Of a DNA stretch of 64,000 bases, positions 43,513 to 53,840 are shown piece by piece; the stretch's first letter is position 1, and every line of letters begins with the position of its first letter. Under the pieces are notes generated by a model. The model had not been told where the DNA came from. It was given only the letters and a program-made list of their open reading frames with translations, and did not search any database. This DNA is from Streptantibioticus_A sp037034305 (GTDB lineage: Bacteria; Actinomycetota; Actinomycetes; Streptomycetales; Streptomycetaceae). The translations under genes were made by a program, and so were the position numbers. The stretch is from contig JBAGJY010000010.1 of assembly GCA_037034305.1 (NCBI GenBank), forward strand, positions 62,001-126,000, read 5' to 3'.

Positions 43513-44655
43513 ATGCGACGGGAGTTGTTCACCGCCGAGCACGAGGCGTTCCGCGAGACGGTGCGCACCTTCCTGGCCAAGGAGGTGCTGCCGCACCACG
43601 CCCGCTGGGAGCAGGCGGGCGTGGTCGACCGTCAGGCCTGGCTGGCCGCGGGGCGGCAGGGGCTGCTGGGCCTCGCCGTGCCAGAGGAGTACGGAGGCGG
43701 CGGCACCGACGACTTCCGCTACCCGGTCGTGCTCGCCGAGGAGTTCACCAGGGCCGGTGCCTCCGGGCTGGCCATCGGCCTGCACAACGACATCGTCGGC
43801 CCGTACCTCACCTCGCTCGGCACCGAGGAGCAAAAGCGCCGCTGGCTGCCCGGGTTCTGCAGCGGCGAGACGATCGGCGCCATCGCCATGACCGAACCCG
43901 GCGCGGGATCCGACCTCCAGGGCATCCGTACCACCGCCACCGACCAGGGCGACCACTGGCTGCTCAACGGTGCCAAGACCTTCATCTCCAACGGGATCCT
44001 GGCCGACCTGGTGATCGTGGTCGCCAGGACGACACCGCAAGGCGGCGCCAAGGGACTGAGCCTGCTCGTCGTGGAGCGCGGCACGCCCGGCTTCGAACGC
44101 GGCCGCAACCTCGACAAGATCGGCCAGAAGGCCCAGGACACGGCCGAGTTGTTCTTCACCGACGTGACCGTGCCCAAGGAGAACCTGCTGGGCACCGAGA
44201 ACGGCGCCTTCGGCCATCTGATGGCCAACCTGCCACAGGAGCGCCTGGCCATCGCGGTCGCCGCCATCGCCGCGGCCGAGCACCTGCTGGAGCTGACCCG
44301 TACCTACGTCAAGGAGCGCGAGGCGTTCGGCCGACCGCTGGCGGGGCTCCAGCACGTCCGCTTCGAGATCGCCGAGATGGCCACCGAGTGCGCGGTCACC
44401 CGCACCTTCGTGGACCGCTGCGTCACCGAGCACAACCGCGGCGGACTGGACGCGGTGCACGCCTCGATGGCCAAGTGGTGGGCCACCGAACTGCAAAAGC
44501 GGGTCGCCGACCGCTGTCTGCAACTGCACGGCGGCTACGGCTACATGACCGAGTACCCGGTCGCCAGGGCCTTCACCGACGGCCGCATCCAGACGATCTA
44601 CGGCGGCACCACCGAGATCATGAAGGAGATCATCGGCCGCGCGCTGCTGTCCTGA
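43513..44655 (+). CDS. Acyl-CoA dehydrogenase
   Basis: A 380-residue FAD acyl-CoA dehydrogenase. FAD/substrate segments are GAIAMTEPGAGSDLQGIRT, LNGAKTFISNG and the C-terminal ADRCLQLHGGYGYMTEYPVARAFTDGRIQTIYGGTTEIMKEIIGR. The MCAD catalytic Glu position is Gly here (YGGT), but Glu in LPQERLAIA matches the alternative base used by isovaleryl-CoA and long-chain enzymes. That suggests a branched or long-chain substrate, consistent with the neighbouring racemase-like gene. RBS GAAGGGGTAGCC precedes ATG 43513. It is 70 bp after the CoA-transferase gene. Confidence 0.92.
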   Translation: MRRELFTAEHEAFRETVRTFLAKEVLPHHARWEQAGVVDRQAWLAAGRQGLLGLAVPEEYGGGGTDDFRYPVVLAEEFTRAGASGLAIGLHNDIVGPYLTSLGTEEQKRRWLPGFCSGETIGAIAMTEPGAGSDLQGIRTTATDQGDHWLLNGAKTFISNGILADLVIVVARTTPQGGAKGLSLLVVERGTPGFERGRNLDKIGQKAQDTAELFFTDVTVPKENLLGTENGAFGHLMANLPQERLAIAVAAIAAAEHLLELTRTYVKEREAFGRPLAGLQHVRFEIAEMATECAVTRTFVDRCVTEHNRGGLDAVHASMAKWWATELQKRVADRCLQLHGGYGYMTEYPVARAFTDGRIQTIYGGTTEIMKEIIGRALLS

Positions 44656-44686
44656 AAGACGTACCACCGACCATGGAGAAGAGACG

Positions 44687-45901
<1,215 letters not shown>

Positions 45902-45924
45902 CGCGTTCGACGCGCCACCCGGCA

Positions 45925-45956
45925 CTGGGGCTTGCCCCAGACCTCCCCGTTCGGGG
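45925..45956 (+). promoter_or_regulatory. Two tandem hairpins between thiolase and FadB-like genes
   Basis: CTGGGGC-TT-GCCCCAG at 45925-45940 and CCCCG-TT-CGGGG at 45945-45956 lie in the 105-bp gap. They could attenuate or process the transcript between the two genes. Confidence 0.45.
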
Positions 45957-46006
45957 ACCTCGCCCCCGAACCCGCGCCCCGCTGGACAGACTTGGAGCCC
46001 CTTGGC

Positions 46007-48178
46007 ATGACCACTCGCACCACCATCCGCTGGGAACAAGGCGCCGACGGCGTCGTCACCCTCGTGCTGGACGACCCCGCGCAGTCCGCCAACACCATGA
46101 ACGACGCCTTCGCCGACTCCTTCGAAGCCGTCGTGGAACGCCTGGAGGCCGAACGCGATCAACTGCGCGGCGTCATCATCACCTCAGCCAAGAAGACCTT
46201 CTTCGCCGGTGGCGACCTGCGCGACCTGATCCGGGCCACCCCCGACCGGGCGGCTGGGGTCTTCGCCTCCGGCATGCGCGTCAAGCGGCTGCTGCGCCGC
46301 CTGGAGACGCTCGGCAGGCCGGTGGTCGCGGCGGTCAACGGCGCGGCGCTGGGCGGCGGTTACGAGATCGCGCTGGCCTGCCACCACCGGGTGGTGCTTG
46401 ACGCGCCCGGCACGAAGGTCGGGCTGCCCGAGGTCACCCTCGGTCTGCTGCCCGGCGCGGGCGGCGTGGTCCGCACCGTACGGCTGCTGGGCATCGCCGA
46501 CGCACTGCTCAAGGTGCTGGTGCAGGGCACCCAGTACACCCCGCGGCGCGCCCTGGAGGCCGGGCTGGTGCACGAGGTCGCCGACAGCCGCGAGGACCTG
46601 CTGGCCCGCGCCCGTGCGTTCGTCGACGCCAACCCCGAGGCCCGGCAGCCCTGGGACACCGACGGCTACCGGATCCCCGGCGGTACGCCCGCCAACCCGA
46701 AGTTGGCCGCCAACCTCCCGGCGTTCCCCGCCAACCTCAAGAAGCAACTCGGCGGCGCCCCCTACCCCGCCCCGCGCAACATCCTGGCCGCCGCGGTCGA
46801 GGGCGCGCAGGTGGACTTCGAGACCGCGCAGGTCATCGAGGCCCGCTACTTCACCGAGCTGGCCTGCGGCCGGATCTCCAAGAACATGATCCAGGGCTTC
46901 TTCTTCGACATGCAGACGGTCAACTCCGGTGCGTCCCGCCCGGACGGCGTCGCCCCGCACACCGTCCGCAAGGTGGCGGTGCTCGGCGCCGGAATGATGG
47001 GCGCGGGCATCGCCTACGCCTGTGCCCGCTCCGGCATCGACGTGGTCCTCAAGGACGTCTCGCTGGAAGCCGCCGAGCGCGGAAGGTCGTACTCGGCCGG
47101 GCTGTTGGACAAGGCGGTGGCCAAGGGCCGCACGACTCCCGAGCAGCGCGACGAGGTGCTGGCCCGGATCACGGCGACCGCCGACGCTGCGGACGCGGCG
47201 GGCTGCGACGCGGTGATCGAGGCGGTCTTCGAGGACCCGGCGGTCAAGCACAAGGTGTTCCAGGAGATCCAGGAGGTCGTCGCGCCCGACGCGCTGCTGT
47301 GCTCCAACACCTCCACCCTGCCGATCACCATGCTCGCCGAAGGAGTCGCCCGGCCGCGGGACTTCGTCGGTCTGCACTTCTTCTCACCGGTGGACAAGAT
47401 GCCGCTGGTGGAGATCATCAAGGGCGAGCGGACCGGTGACGAGGCGCTGGCCCGCGCCTTCGACCTGGTCCGGCAGATCCGCAAGACCCCGGTCGTGGTC
47501 AACGACTCGCGCGGGTTCTTCACCTCGCGGGTCATCGGCCAGTTCATCAACGAGGGCGTGGCGATGGTCGGCGAGGGCGTCGACCCCTCGTCGGTGGAGC
47601 AGGCGGCGGCGCAGGCGGGCTACCCGGCCAAGGTGCTGTCGCTGATGGACGAGTTGACGCTCACCCTGCCGCGCAGGATCCGCGACGAGTCCCGCCGCGC
47701 GGTCGAGGAGGCGGGCGGCAGCTACCAGCCGCACCCCGCGGAGACGGTCATCGACCGCATGGTGGAGGAGTTCGGCCGCCCGGGTCGCAGCGGGGGAGCG
47801 GGCTTCTACGAGTACGACAACGGCAGGCGCGCGGGGCTGTGGCCGGGGCTGCGCGAGCACTTCGGCAAGCCGGACGTGGCGGTTCCGTTCGAGGACATCA
47901 AGGAACGGATGCTGTTCTCCGAGGCGTTGGACTCGGTGCGCTGCCTTGAGGAGAACGTCCTGACCTCGGTCGCCGACGCCAACGTCGGCTCGCTGCTGGG
48001 CATCGGCTTCCCCGCCTGGACCGGCGGCGTACTGCAGTACATCAACGGCTACGAGGGCGGGCTGCCCGGATTCGTAGCGCGCGCCCGGCAGTTGCAGGCG
48101 GCGTACGGCGACCGTTTCGCCCCGCCGCGGCTGCTGCTGGACAAGGCCGAACGCGGTGAGGTCTTCACCGACGCGTAG
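46007..48178 (+). CDS. FadB-like enoyl-CoA hydratase/3-hydroxyacyl-CoA dehydrogenase
   Basis: A 723-residue beta-oxidation fusion. The N-terminal crotonase domain has SAKKTFFAGGDLRDL and NGAALGGGYEIALACHHRV, with the PEVTLGLLPGAGG active-site Glu region. The Rossmann 3-hydroxyacyl-CoA dehydrogenase begins at VAVLGAGMMGAGIAYACARSG and contains LHFFSPVDKMPLVEI, whose His and Glu form the catalytic dyad, and VVVNDSRGFFTSRV. It hydrates and oxidises enoyl-CoA. It completes the cycle with the upstream dehydrogenase and thiolase and is followed by a terminator and the MerR gene on the other strand. Confidence 0.93.
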   Translation: MTTRTTIRWEQGADGVVTLVLDDPAQSANTMNDAFADSFEAVVERLEAERDQLRGVIITSAKKTFFAGGDLRDLIRATPDRAAGVFASGMRVKRLLRRLETLGRPVVAAVNGAALGGGYEIALACHHRVVLDAPGTKVGLPEVTLGLLPGAGGVVRTVRLLGIADALLKVLVQGTQYTPRRALEAGLVHEVADSREDLLARARAFVDANPEARQPWDTDGYRIPGGTPANPKLAANLPAFPANLKKQLGGAPYPAPRNILAAAVEGAQVDFETAQVIEARYFTELACGRISKNMIQGFFFDMQTVNSGASRPDGVAPHTVRKVAVLGAGMMGAGIAYACARSGIDVVLKDVSLEAAERGRSYSAGLLDKAVAKGRTTPEQRDEVLARITATADAADAAGCDAVIEAVFEDPAVKHKVFQEIQEVVAPDALLCSNTSTLPITMLAEGVARPRDFVGLHFFSPVDKMPLVEIIKGERTGDEALARAFDLVRQIRKTPVVVNDSRGFFTSRVIGQFINEGVAMVGEGVDPSSVEQAAAQAGYPAKVLSLMDELTLTLPRRIRDESRRAVEEAGGSYQPHPAETVIDRMVEEFGRPGRSGGAGFYEYDNGRRAGLWPGLREHFGKPDVAVPFEDIKERMLFSEALDSVRCLEENVLTSVADANVGSLLGIGFPAWTGGVLQYINGYEGGLPGFVARARQLQAAYGDRFAPPRLLLDKAERGEVFTDA

Positions 48179-48184
48179 CGCCGG

Positions 48185-48213
48185 GGGGTGCCGGAAGCCC
48201 GCTCCGGCACCCC
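48185..48213. terminator. Bidirectional terminator hairpin
   Basis: GGGGTGCCGGA-N7-TCCGGCACCCC: perfect 11-bp stem between the convergent FadB-like gene (stop 48178) and MerR gene (stop 48227). Confidence 0.8.
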
Positions 48214-48226
48214 TCCCGTACGCCGG

Positions 48227-48931
48227 TCACTCGCCGGAACGCTGCGCGTACAGCGCCCGCAGCTCCTCCCGCAGCGACCGCTGGAACGCGGTGACCAGGG
48301 CCTGCACCACCAGGGGCTGCATGTGCGCCGAAAGCGACCTCACCTCGCGCAGGCTGCCCTCCTCCCACATCTCGTCGCGGAACATCCGGCTCAACTCCCG
48401 TGCCGCCGCGCGGGAGTGCCGGAGCATGACCTCGCGCGCCGCCAGGATCGTCTCCAGCGCCACCGGTACGTCGAGCAGCCGTACGCCCAGGTGCAAGATG
48501 CCCGGGTCCACCTCGAAGACGTTCGGGTCGTCACCGCGCCGCAGCACGTTCATCGCCGCCAGCCGGTCCACGTCCTGTTCGCTGAGCTTCCGGCCGACCC
48601 GCCGTTCCAACTGCTCACGCGTGGCCTCCTGCGCGTCCTCCGGCAGCCAGGAGGCGACGAGCGCGCGGTGGATGGCGAGGTCGTGCGCGGTGATGTCGGC
48701 CGGGAGCTGTTCCAGGTACCGTTCGATGGCGGCCAGTGTCAGGCCCTGGTGCTGCAACTCCTCGATCAGCGCCAGCCGGGCCAGGTGCTCCGGGCCGTAG
48801 TGCCCGACCCGGCGCGGGCCGAGCACCGGAGGCGGCAGCAGCCCCTTGGTGCCGTAGAAGCGGACGGTCCGCACCGTCACCCCGGCCCGCGCGGCCAGCT
48901 CGTCCACGGTGAGGCTCGGCGGCGGAGTCAT
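48227..48931 (-). CDS. MerR family transcriptional regulator
   Basis: A 234-residue MerR-type regulator. The winged HTH is LTVDELAARAGVTVRTVRFYGTKGLLPPPVLGPRRVGHYGPEHLARLALIEELQHQGLTLAAIERYLEQ. The C-terminal ~130 residues form a long helical effector domain, with no Cys cluster, so it is not a metal sensor of the classic type. It is convergent with the beta-oxidation set and has a perfect palindrome 43 bp upstream of its start, indicating autoregulation. Control of the fatty-acid genes is inferred from adjacency only. Confidence 0.88.
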   Translation of the reverse strand: MTPPPSLTVDELAARAGVTVRTVRFYGTKGLLPPPVLGPRRVGHYGPEHLARLALIEELQHQGLTLAAIERYLEQLPADITAHDLAIHRALVASWLPEDAQEATREQLERRVGRKLSEQDVDRLAAMNVLRRGDDPNVFEVDPGILHLGVRLLDVPVALETILAAREVMLRHSRAAARELSRMFRDEMWEEGSLREVRSLSAHMQPLVVQALVTAFQRSLREELRALYAQRSGE

Positions 48932-48973
48932 CGGCTGGCCCTCGCTTCCTGGTCGGCGACCGCTGCGCTCAGG

Positions 48974-48994
48974 TGAGACAGTATTGCTGTCTCA
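48974..48994. promoter_or_regulatory. Palindrome upstream of MerR gene
   Basis: TGAGACAG-N5-CTGTCTCA, perfect 8-bp arms, the compact spacing usual for MerR dimers. It lies between the ThDP-enzyme gene (stop 49013) and the MerR start (48931). Confidence 0.7.
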
Positions 48995-49012
48995 GCGAGG
49001 TTGCGAAACCGC

Positions 49013-50584
49013 TCACACCAACGGCGGCACCACGGCCTCGACCAGATGCGGTCCGGGTTCGGCGAGCGCGCGGCGCAGCGCGCCGGTGAACTCCTCGGCG
49101 GTGGTGGCGCGTTCGCCCGGCACGCCCATGCCGCGGGCGATGCTCACGAAGTCCAGCCCAGGCCGGGACAGGTCGACCAGTTCGCGTGCCTTCGGGCCGG
49201 GCTCGGCGCCGGCCGCCCGCCGCAACTCCATGTTCAAGATCGCGTACGCGTTGTTGTTCAGGACGACGGTGGTCACGTCCAGGCCCTGGTGCGCCTGGGT
49301 CCACAGCGCCGAGATGGTGTACATGGCACTGCCGTCCGACTCCAGGCACAGCACCGGGCGGTCCGGGCAGGCCACCGCGGCCCCGGTGGCCACCGGCAGC
49401 CCCTGGCCGATCGCCCCGCCGGTGAGTGTCAGCCAGTCGTGCGGCGGGGCGCCCGCGGTGGCGCCCGGCAGCCAGGGCCCGGAGGTGTTGGCCTCGTCCA
49501 CCACGACCGCCCGCTCCGGCAGCAGCGCGCCCACCACATACGCCATGGTCTCGGCGGTCAGCGCACCGGTCGGCGGCAACGGCCGGTCGGGCGCGGCCGG
49601 TTGGGCGGTGGCGCCCTTGGCCGTGGCGTCCGCCAGCGCGGCCAGTGCCCCGGCCAGATCCTCCTGGCCGTGGGCCAGCACGTGCACCTGGCAGTGTTCC
49701 GGGACCAGGTCGCCCACCGCGCCGGGATACGCGAAGAACGACACCGGCGAGGCCGCGCCCGCCAGCACCAGGTGCCGTACACCGGTCAGTTGACCGGCGA
49801 CGGCCTCCGCCGGATACGCCAGCCGCTCCACCGGCGGCACCCCCGCCCCGCGCTCCAGCCGGGCCGGGAACGTCTCGCACATCAGCCTGGCACCGGTCGC
49901 CGCCGCGATCCGGCCCGCCGCCCGCAGCCCCTCGCCCCGGGTGGCCGCGCCCCCTACCAGCAGCGCGGTGGGCTCGCCGGAGCGCAGCACGTCGGCGGTC
50001 CGCGCCACCACCTCGTCCGCCACCGCGACCGGCCCGGCCACATCGACCGTGCCGGGCGCGGCCGCCGGGGTGTCGCTCCACGACACCTCGGTCCACGCCA
50101 GGTCGGCGGGCAGGATCAGGGTCGCGATCCGGCCCGGCGGGGTCAGTGCCGCGGCGACCGCGTCCGCCGCGTCGGCGGCCAGATCGTCCGCCGCGCCCGC
50201 GCGGCGCAGCCAGCCGGAGACCGTCGCGGCCACCGCGTCGATGTCCGACTCCAGCGGCGGGTCCAGCCGCTTGTGGTACGTGGCGTGGTCGCCCACCACG
50301 TTGACCAGCGGAGTGCAGGCGCGGCGGGCGTTGTGCAGGTTGGCCAGACCGTTGCCGAGACCCGGCCCGAGGTGCAGCAGGGTGGCCGCGGGACGGCCGG
50401 CCATCCGCCCGTAGCCGTCCGCCGCCCCCGTCGCCACGCCCTCGAACAGGCACAGCACCGCGCGCGGCGCGGGAACCTCGTCCAGCGCCGCCACCAGGTG
50501 CATCTCGGAGGTGCCGGGGTTCCCGAAGCAGACTTCCACTCCGGCGTCGGCAAGGCTGCGGATCAGGGACTGCGCACCGTTCAT
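49013..50584 (-). CDS. Thiamine-diphosphate enzyme (acetolactate synthase large-subunit-like)
   Basis: A 523-residue ThDP-dependent enzyme of the pyruvate decarboxylase/acetolactate synthase superfamily. The catalytic Glu is in LFEGVATGAADGYGRMAG (EGxATGAADGYxR). The Mg-ThDP motif is ESDGSAMYTISALWTQAHQ...VLNNNAYAIL, with SDG in place of the usual GDG. No small subunit lies nearby, and the FAD-region residues of true AHAS are not obvious, so a role as benzoylformate-decarboxylase-like or other 2-oxoacid lyase is more likely than branched-chain synthesis. ATG 50584 follows AGGAGGACCGGG. Confidence 0.83.
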   Translation of the reverse strand: MNGAQSLIRSLADAGVEVCFGNPGTSEMHLVAALDEVPAPRAVLCLFEGVATGAADGYGRMAGRPAATLLHLGPGLGNGLANLHNARRACTPLVNVVGDHATYHKRLDPPLESDIDAVAATVSGWLRRAGAADDLAADAADAVAAALTPPGRIATLILPADLAWTEVSWSDTPAAAPGTVDVAGPVAVADEVVARTADVLRSGEPTALLVGGAATRGEGLRAAGRIAAATGARLMCETFPARLERGAGVPPVERLAYPAEAVAGQLTGVRHLVLAGAASPVSFFAYPGAVGDLVPEHCQVHVLAHGQEDLAGALAALADATAKGATAQPAAPDRPLPPTGALTAETMAYVVGALLPERAVVVDEANTSGPWLPGATAGAPPHDWLTLTGGAIGQGLPVATGAAVACPDRPVLCLESDGSAMYTISALWTQAHQGLDVTTVVLNNNAYAILNMELRRAAGAEPGPKARELVDLSRPGLDFVSIARGMGVPGERATTAEEFTGALRRALAEPGPHLVEAVVPPLV

Positions 50585-50672
50585 CCCGGTCCTCCTGCGG
50601 CAGGGCGTTCCTGGCCCCGACGCTAGCGGCTGGCCGTGGGCGGTGTGAGCAGGGACGCGAGGAGCCACCCGT

Positions 50673-51707
50673 TCACCGGGTGCGCAAGGGGACTCCGACG
50701 GCGTGCATATGGCGCAGCGCCTGTACGTACGATTCCATGAGCCCCGCTTCCGCGTACGCGACGCCGAGCCGCTGGCAGTGCTCGCGCACCAGCGGCCGCA
50801 CCAGCCGCAGATGCGGGCGCGGCATGCTGGGGAACAGATGGTGCTCGATCTGGTAGTTGAGCCCGCCGAGGAACCAGTCCGTGACCAGGCCGCCGCGTAC
50901 GTCGCGCGAGGTCAGCACCTGACGGCGCAGGTGCCCCCAGCGCTGCCCGTCCTCCTGCGGCATCGCCATGCCCTTGTGGTTCGGCGCGAACGAGCACCCC
51001 AGGTGCAGTCCGAACAGCGCGTGGTGCAGCACGGCGAAGACCACCGCGATCCCCACCGGCATGGCGGTGAGCAGCAGCGCCACGTACCCGGCGAGGTGCG
51101 CGGCGAGCAGTACGGCCTCGACGGCCCGGTCGCGCGGCGGTCGCCGCCTGAGGTCCTGCACCGTCGCCACCTTCAGCGCGAAGCCCTCCAGCAGCAGCAT
51201 CGGGAAGAACAGCCGTGCCTGGTGCTTGGCCAGGAACCGGGCGAAGCCCTGCCGCTGTACCGCCTGCGCCCGGGTCCACACCAGCGCGCCGACCTCCACG
51301 TCGGGGTCCTTGCCCACATGGTTGGGGTTGGCGTGGTGCCGGTTGTGCTTGTCGTTCCACCAGCCGTACCCCATGCCCAGCAGCAGGTCGCCGTGGACCA
51401 GGCCGAGCAGCCGGTTCACCGCGCGGCTGCGGGCGATCTGCTGGTGGCCCGCGTCATGCCCGATGAACGCGGTACGGCCGGACAACACCGCCAGCGGCAC
51501 GGCGAGCGCCAGCACCCACCAGGAGCCCCCGAGCAACAGCACGCCCGTCCAAGTGGCCGCCAGTGCCAAAGCGTTGAGCGTGATCGTCCTCAGATAGTAG
51601 CCCGTGCGCCGGTCGAGCAGACCGCGTTCCTTGGCCAGCCGCAGCAGCGGCGCGAACTCACTTCCCCTGGTGCTGGGCGGCGGGGCGAGCGTGCTGGTCG
51701 GCGGCAT
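50673..51707 (-). CDS. Membrane fatty acid (acyl-CoA/acyl-lipid) desaturase
   Basis: A 344-residue integral membrane di-iron desaturase. The three His boxes are HDAGHQ, HNRHH (in KHNRHHANPNH) and QIEHHLFP, each in the standard topological position, with hydrophobic segments between. The QIEHHLFP third box is typical of front-end/delta-6 and linoleoyl-CoA-like desaturases. ATG 51707 is chosen because AGGA lies 9 nt before it. It may share a message with the ThDP enzyme 88 bp downstream. A small inverted repeat, CCTAG-AAC-CTAGG at 51743-51755, lies just upstream and could be an operator. Confidence 0.9.
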   Translation of the reverse strand: MPPTSTLAPPPSTRGSEFAPLLRLAKERGLLDRRTGYYLRTITLNALALAATWTGVLLLGGSWWVLALAVPLAVLSGRTAFIGHDAGHQQIARSRAVNRLLGLVHGDLLLGMGYGWWNDKHNRHHANPNHVGKDPDVEVGALVWTRAQAVQRQGFARFLAKHQARLFFPMLLLEGFALKVATVQDLRRRPPRDRAVEAVLLAAHLAGYVALLLTAMPVGIAVVFAVLHHALFGLHLGCSFAPNHKGMAMPQEDGQRWGHLRRQVLTSRDVRGGLVTDWFLGGLNYQIEHHLFPSMPRPHLRLVRPLVREHCQRLGVAYAEAGLMESYVQALRHMHAVGVPLRTR

Positions 51708-52144
51708 GCGCGGCACTCCTGGTGACGGGTTGGAAGCTGACCCCTAGAACCTAGGAATCCGCCGCGTCCCGAACCATGGAGTCACCACCCGGCCCGACCG
51801 GGGGAGTCCACCGCCCCCCACCCGGGGGACAACCCCCGTAAGCCGCCGGGTGCCCGCCTCACGGCCGTCCGGTGGGCGCCGAAATCCGGTTGCCGCCCGG
51901 CACGGCTCTGTCTACGGTTGTTCCTGGCCCTGTTGTCGTCGATCGGAGAAGGCCGTTGCTCTACTGAGGTCCCAGCAGACACCGCGACCGCGTACGTCAC
52001 GCGAAGCCGTGTGCGACCTCAGCCGTGAGCCGCCTTCCGCATGCCGGGGCGTTGCCGTTCCACCTGCCCCCTGAGCGTCGCCGCCTGCCGCGGTGTCTCC
52101 ACGTGTTGCCCACCACGGATCCACCGAGCAACCGGAGACCCCAT
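51708..52144. promoter_or_regulatory. Divergent region with desaturase promoter and long ABC-F leader
   Basis: A 437-bp gene-free stretch. On the desaturase side is the inverted repeat CCTAG-AAC-CTAGG (51743-51755). On the ABC-F side, from about 51905, the sequence could form a leader of 200 nt or more before the ATG at 52145. A 21-codon GTG-started reading (52012-52074, starting VCDLSREPPSAC) might be a leader peptide, but it lacks a clear RBS. Poly-G/C runs (GGGGGAG, CCCCCCACCCGGGGG) around 51800-51830 form a hairpin. Confidence 0.4.
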
Positions 52145-53752
52145 ATGTCTATCGCGTCCCCTTCCATCACCACCGCCGACCTCGGCTTCTCCTGGCCCGA
52201 CGGCACGACCGTGTTCGACGGCTTCCAGATCGCAGTCGGCCCCGGCCGCACCGGCCTGATCGGCCGCAACGGCTGCGGGAAGTCCACCTTGTTGCGGCTG
52301 CTCGCGGGCGAACTGACGCCCACCCAGGGCACATTGCGGGTCACCGGCGAGGTGGGCTACCTGCCGCAGAGCCTCACCCTCGACACCACCGCGCGGGTGG
52401 ACGAGGCACTCGGCATCCACCGGGTACGGGCCGCGCTGCACGCCATCGAGCACGGTGACGCCAGTGAGCAGCACTTCAGCACGGTCGGCGACGACTGGGA
52501 CGTCGAGGAGCGCGCCCGCGCCACCCTCGATCAGCTCGGGCTCGGCCGCATCGGCCTGGACCGTACGGTCGGCGAGGTGTCCGGCGGTGAGTCGGTGCTG
52601 CTGCGGCTCGCCGCGCTGCTGCTGCGCCGCCCCGACGTCCTGCTGCTGGACGAGCCCACCAACAACCTGGATCTGGCCGCCCGGCACCGGCTGTACGACG
52701 CCGTCGCCGCCTGGCGCGGGGTGCTGGTCGTGGTCAGCCACGACCGGGAGCTGCTGGAGCGCGTCGACCAGATCGCCGATCTGCGCGGCGGCGAAGTCCG
52801 CTGGTACGGCGGTAACTTCTCGGCGTACGAGGCGGCACTCGCCGTGGAGCAGGAGGCGGCCGAACGCATGGTCCGGGTCGCCGAGGCCGACCTGCGCCGA
52901 CAGAAGCGCGAACTGGCCGAAACCCACGTGAAGTTGGCCCGCCGGGTCCGCTTCGGCCAGAAGAAGTACGACAACAAGCGCGAGCCGCGCATCGTGATGA
53001 ACGAACGCAAGCGCGAGGCCCAGGTCTCCGCGGGCAAGTACCGCATCATGCAGACCGAGAAGGTGACTGAGGCCAAGGCCCGGCTGGACGAGGCGGTCTC
53101 GGCGGTCCGGGACGACGACGAGATCCGCGTCGACCTGCCGCACACCGCGGTACCGCCCGGCCGCACCGTACTGACCCTGCGCGAGGCCCGGCTGGTGCAC
53201 GGCGCGTCGGCCCACCTGGAACTGCGCGGCCCGGAACGCGTCGCGCTGGTCGGCCGCAACGGGTCCGGAAAGTCCACCCTGTTGCGCACCGTCGCCGGAC
53301 ACCTGGCACCGGTGGCGGGCGAGGTGGTGGCGCACGTCCCGGTGCGGTTCCTGCCACAGCGGCTCGACGTGCTGGACGACGCGCTCACCGTCGCCGAGAA
53401 CGTCGCCCGGTTCGCGCCGACCGCGCGCAGCAACCTGGTCCGGGCCCGGCTGGCCCGGTTCCTGTTCCGGGGCGCCCGCGCCGACCAGCCGGTCGGCACG
53501 CTGTCCGGCGGCGAACGGTTCCGGGCGACGCTCGCGGCGCTGATGCTGGCCGAGCCCGCCCCGCAGCTGCTGATGCTGGACGAGCCGACCAACAACCTGG
53601 ACCTGGCCAGCGTCCGCCAACTCACCAGGGCGCTGGAGTCCTACCAGGGCGCCCTGATCGTCGCCAGTCACGACGTGCCGTTCCTGCGTGGCATCGGAGT
53701 CACCCGCTGGCTGCGGATGGACGGTGAGCTGACCGAAACCGATCCGATGTGA
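52145..53752 (+). CDS. ABC-F family ATP-binding protein
   Basis: A 535-residue soluble twin-ABC protein. Walker A motifs are GRNGCGKST and GRNGSGKST. Signatures are VSGGESVLLRLA and LSGGERFRATLA. Walker B is LLLDEPTNNLDLA and LMLDEPTNNLDLA. A long charged linker joins the two (about residues 230-310, with ...RVRFGQKKYDNKREPRIVMNERKREAQ). No membrane domain is present, so it belongs to ribosome-acting ABC-F factors, either antibiotic resistance (ARE) or translation-factor type. It is monocistronic with a long untranslated leader, a feature sometimes linked to drug-induced attenuation. Confidence 0.9.
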   Translation: MSIASPSITTADLGFSWPDGTTVFDGFQIAVGPGRTGLIGRNGCGKSTLLRLLAGELTPTQGTLRVTGEVGYLPQSLTLDTTARVDEALGIHRVRAALHAIEHGDASEQHFSTVGDDWDVEERARATLDQLGLGRIGLDRTVGEVSGGESVLLRLAALLLRRPDVLLLDEPTNNLDLAARHRLYDAVAAWRGVLVVVSHDRELLERVDQIADLRGGEVRWYGGNFSAYEAALAVEQEAAERMVRVAEADLRRQKRELAETHVKLARRVRFGQKKYDNKREPRIVMNERKREAQVSAGKYRIMQTEKVTEAKARLDEAVSAVRDDDEIRVDLPHTAVPPGRTVLTLREARLVHGASAHLELRGPERVALVGRNGSGKSTLLRTVAGHLAPVAGEVVAHVPVRFLPQRLDVLDDALTVAENVARFAPTARSNLVRARLARFLFRGARADQPVGTLSGGERFRATLAALMLAEPAPQLLMLDEPTNNLDLASVRQLTRALESYQGALIVASHDVPFLRGIGVTRWLRMDGELTETDPM

Positions 53753-53840
53753 TCGCCGATGACGGGTTTGCTCAACCCGGTGGGTTTGCGGCGGCCGAGT
53801 GCGTGCCAGACATGGGGAAGTCGAACGCAGGAGGCCGCCC

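Noticed and set aside
49013..50584. Branched-chain amino acid acetolactate synthase (ilvB)
   Set aside because: No small subunit or ilvC nearby and the Mg-ThDP motif starts SDG; a different 2-oxoacid lyase is more likely.
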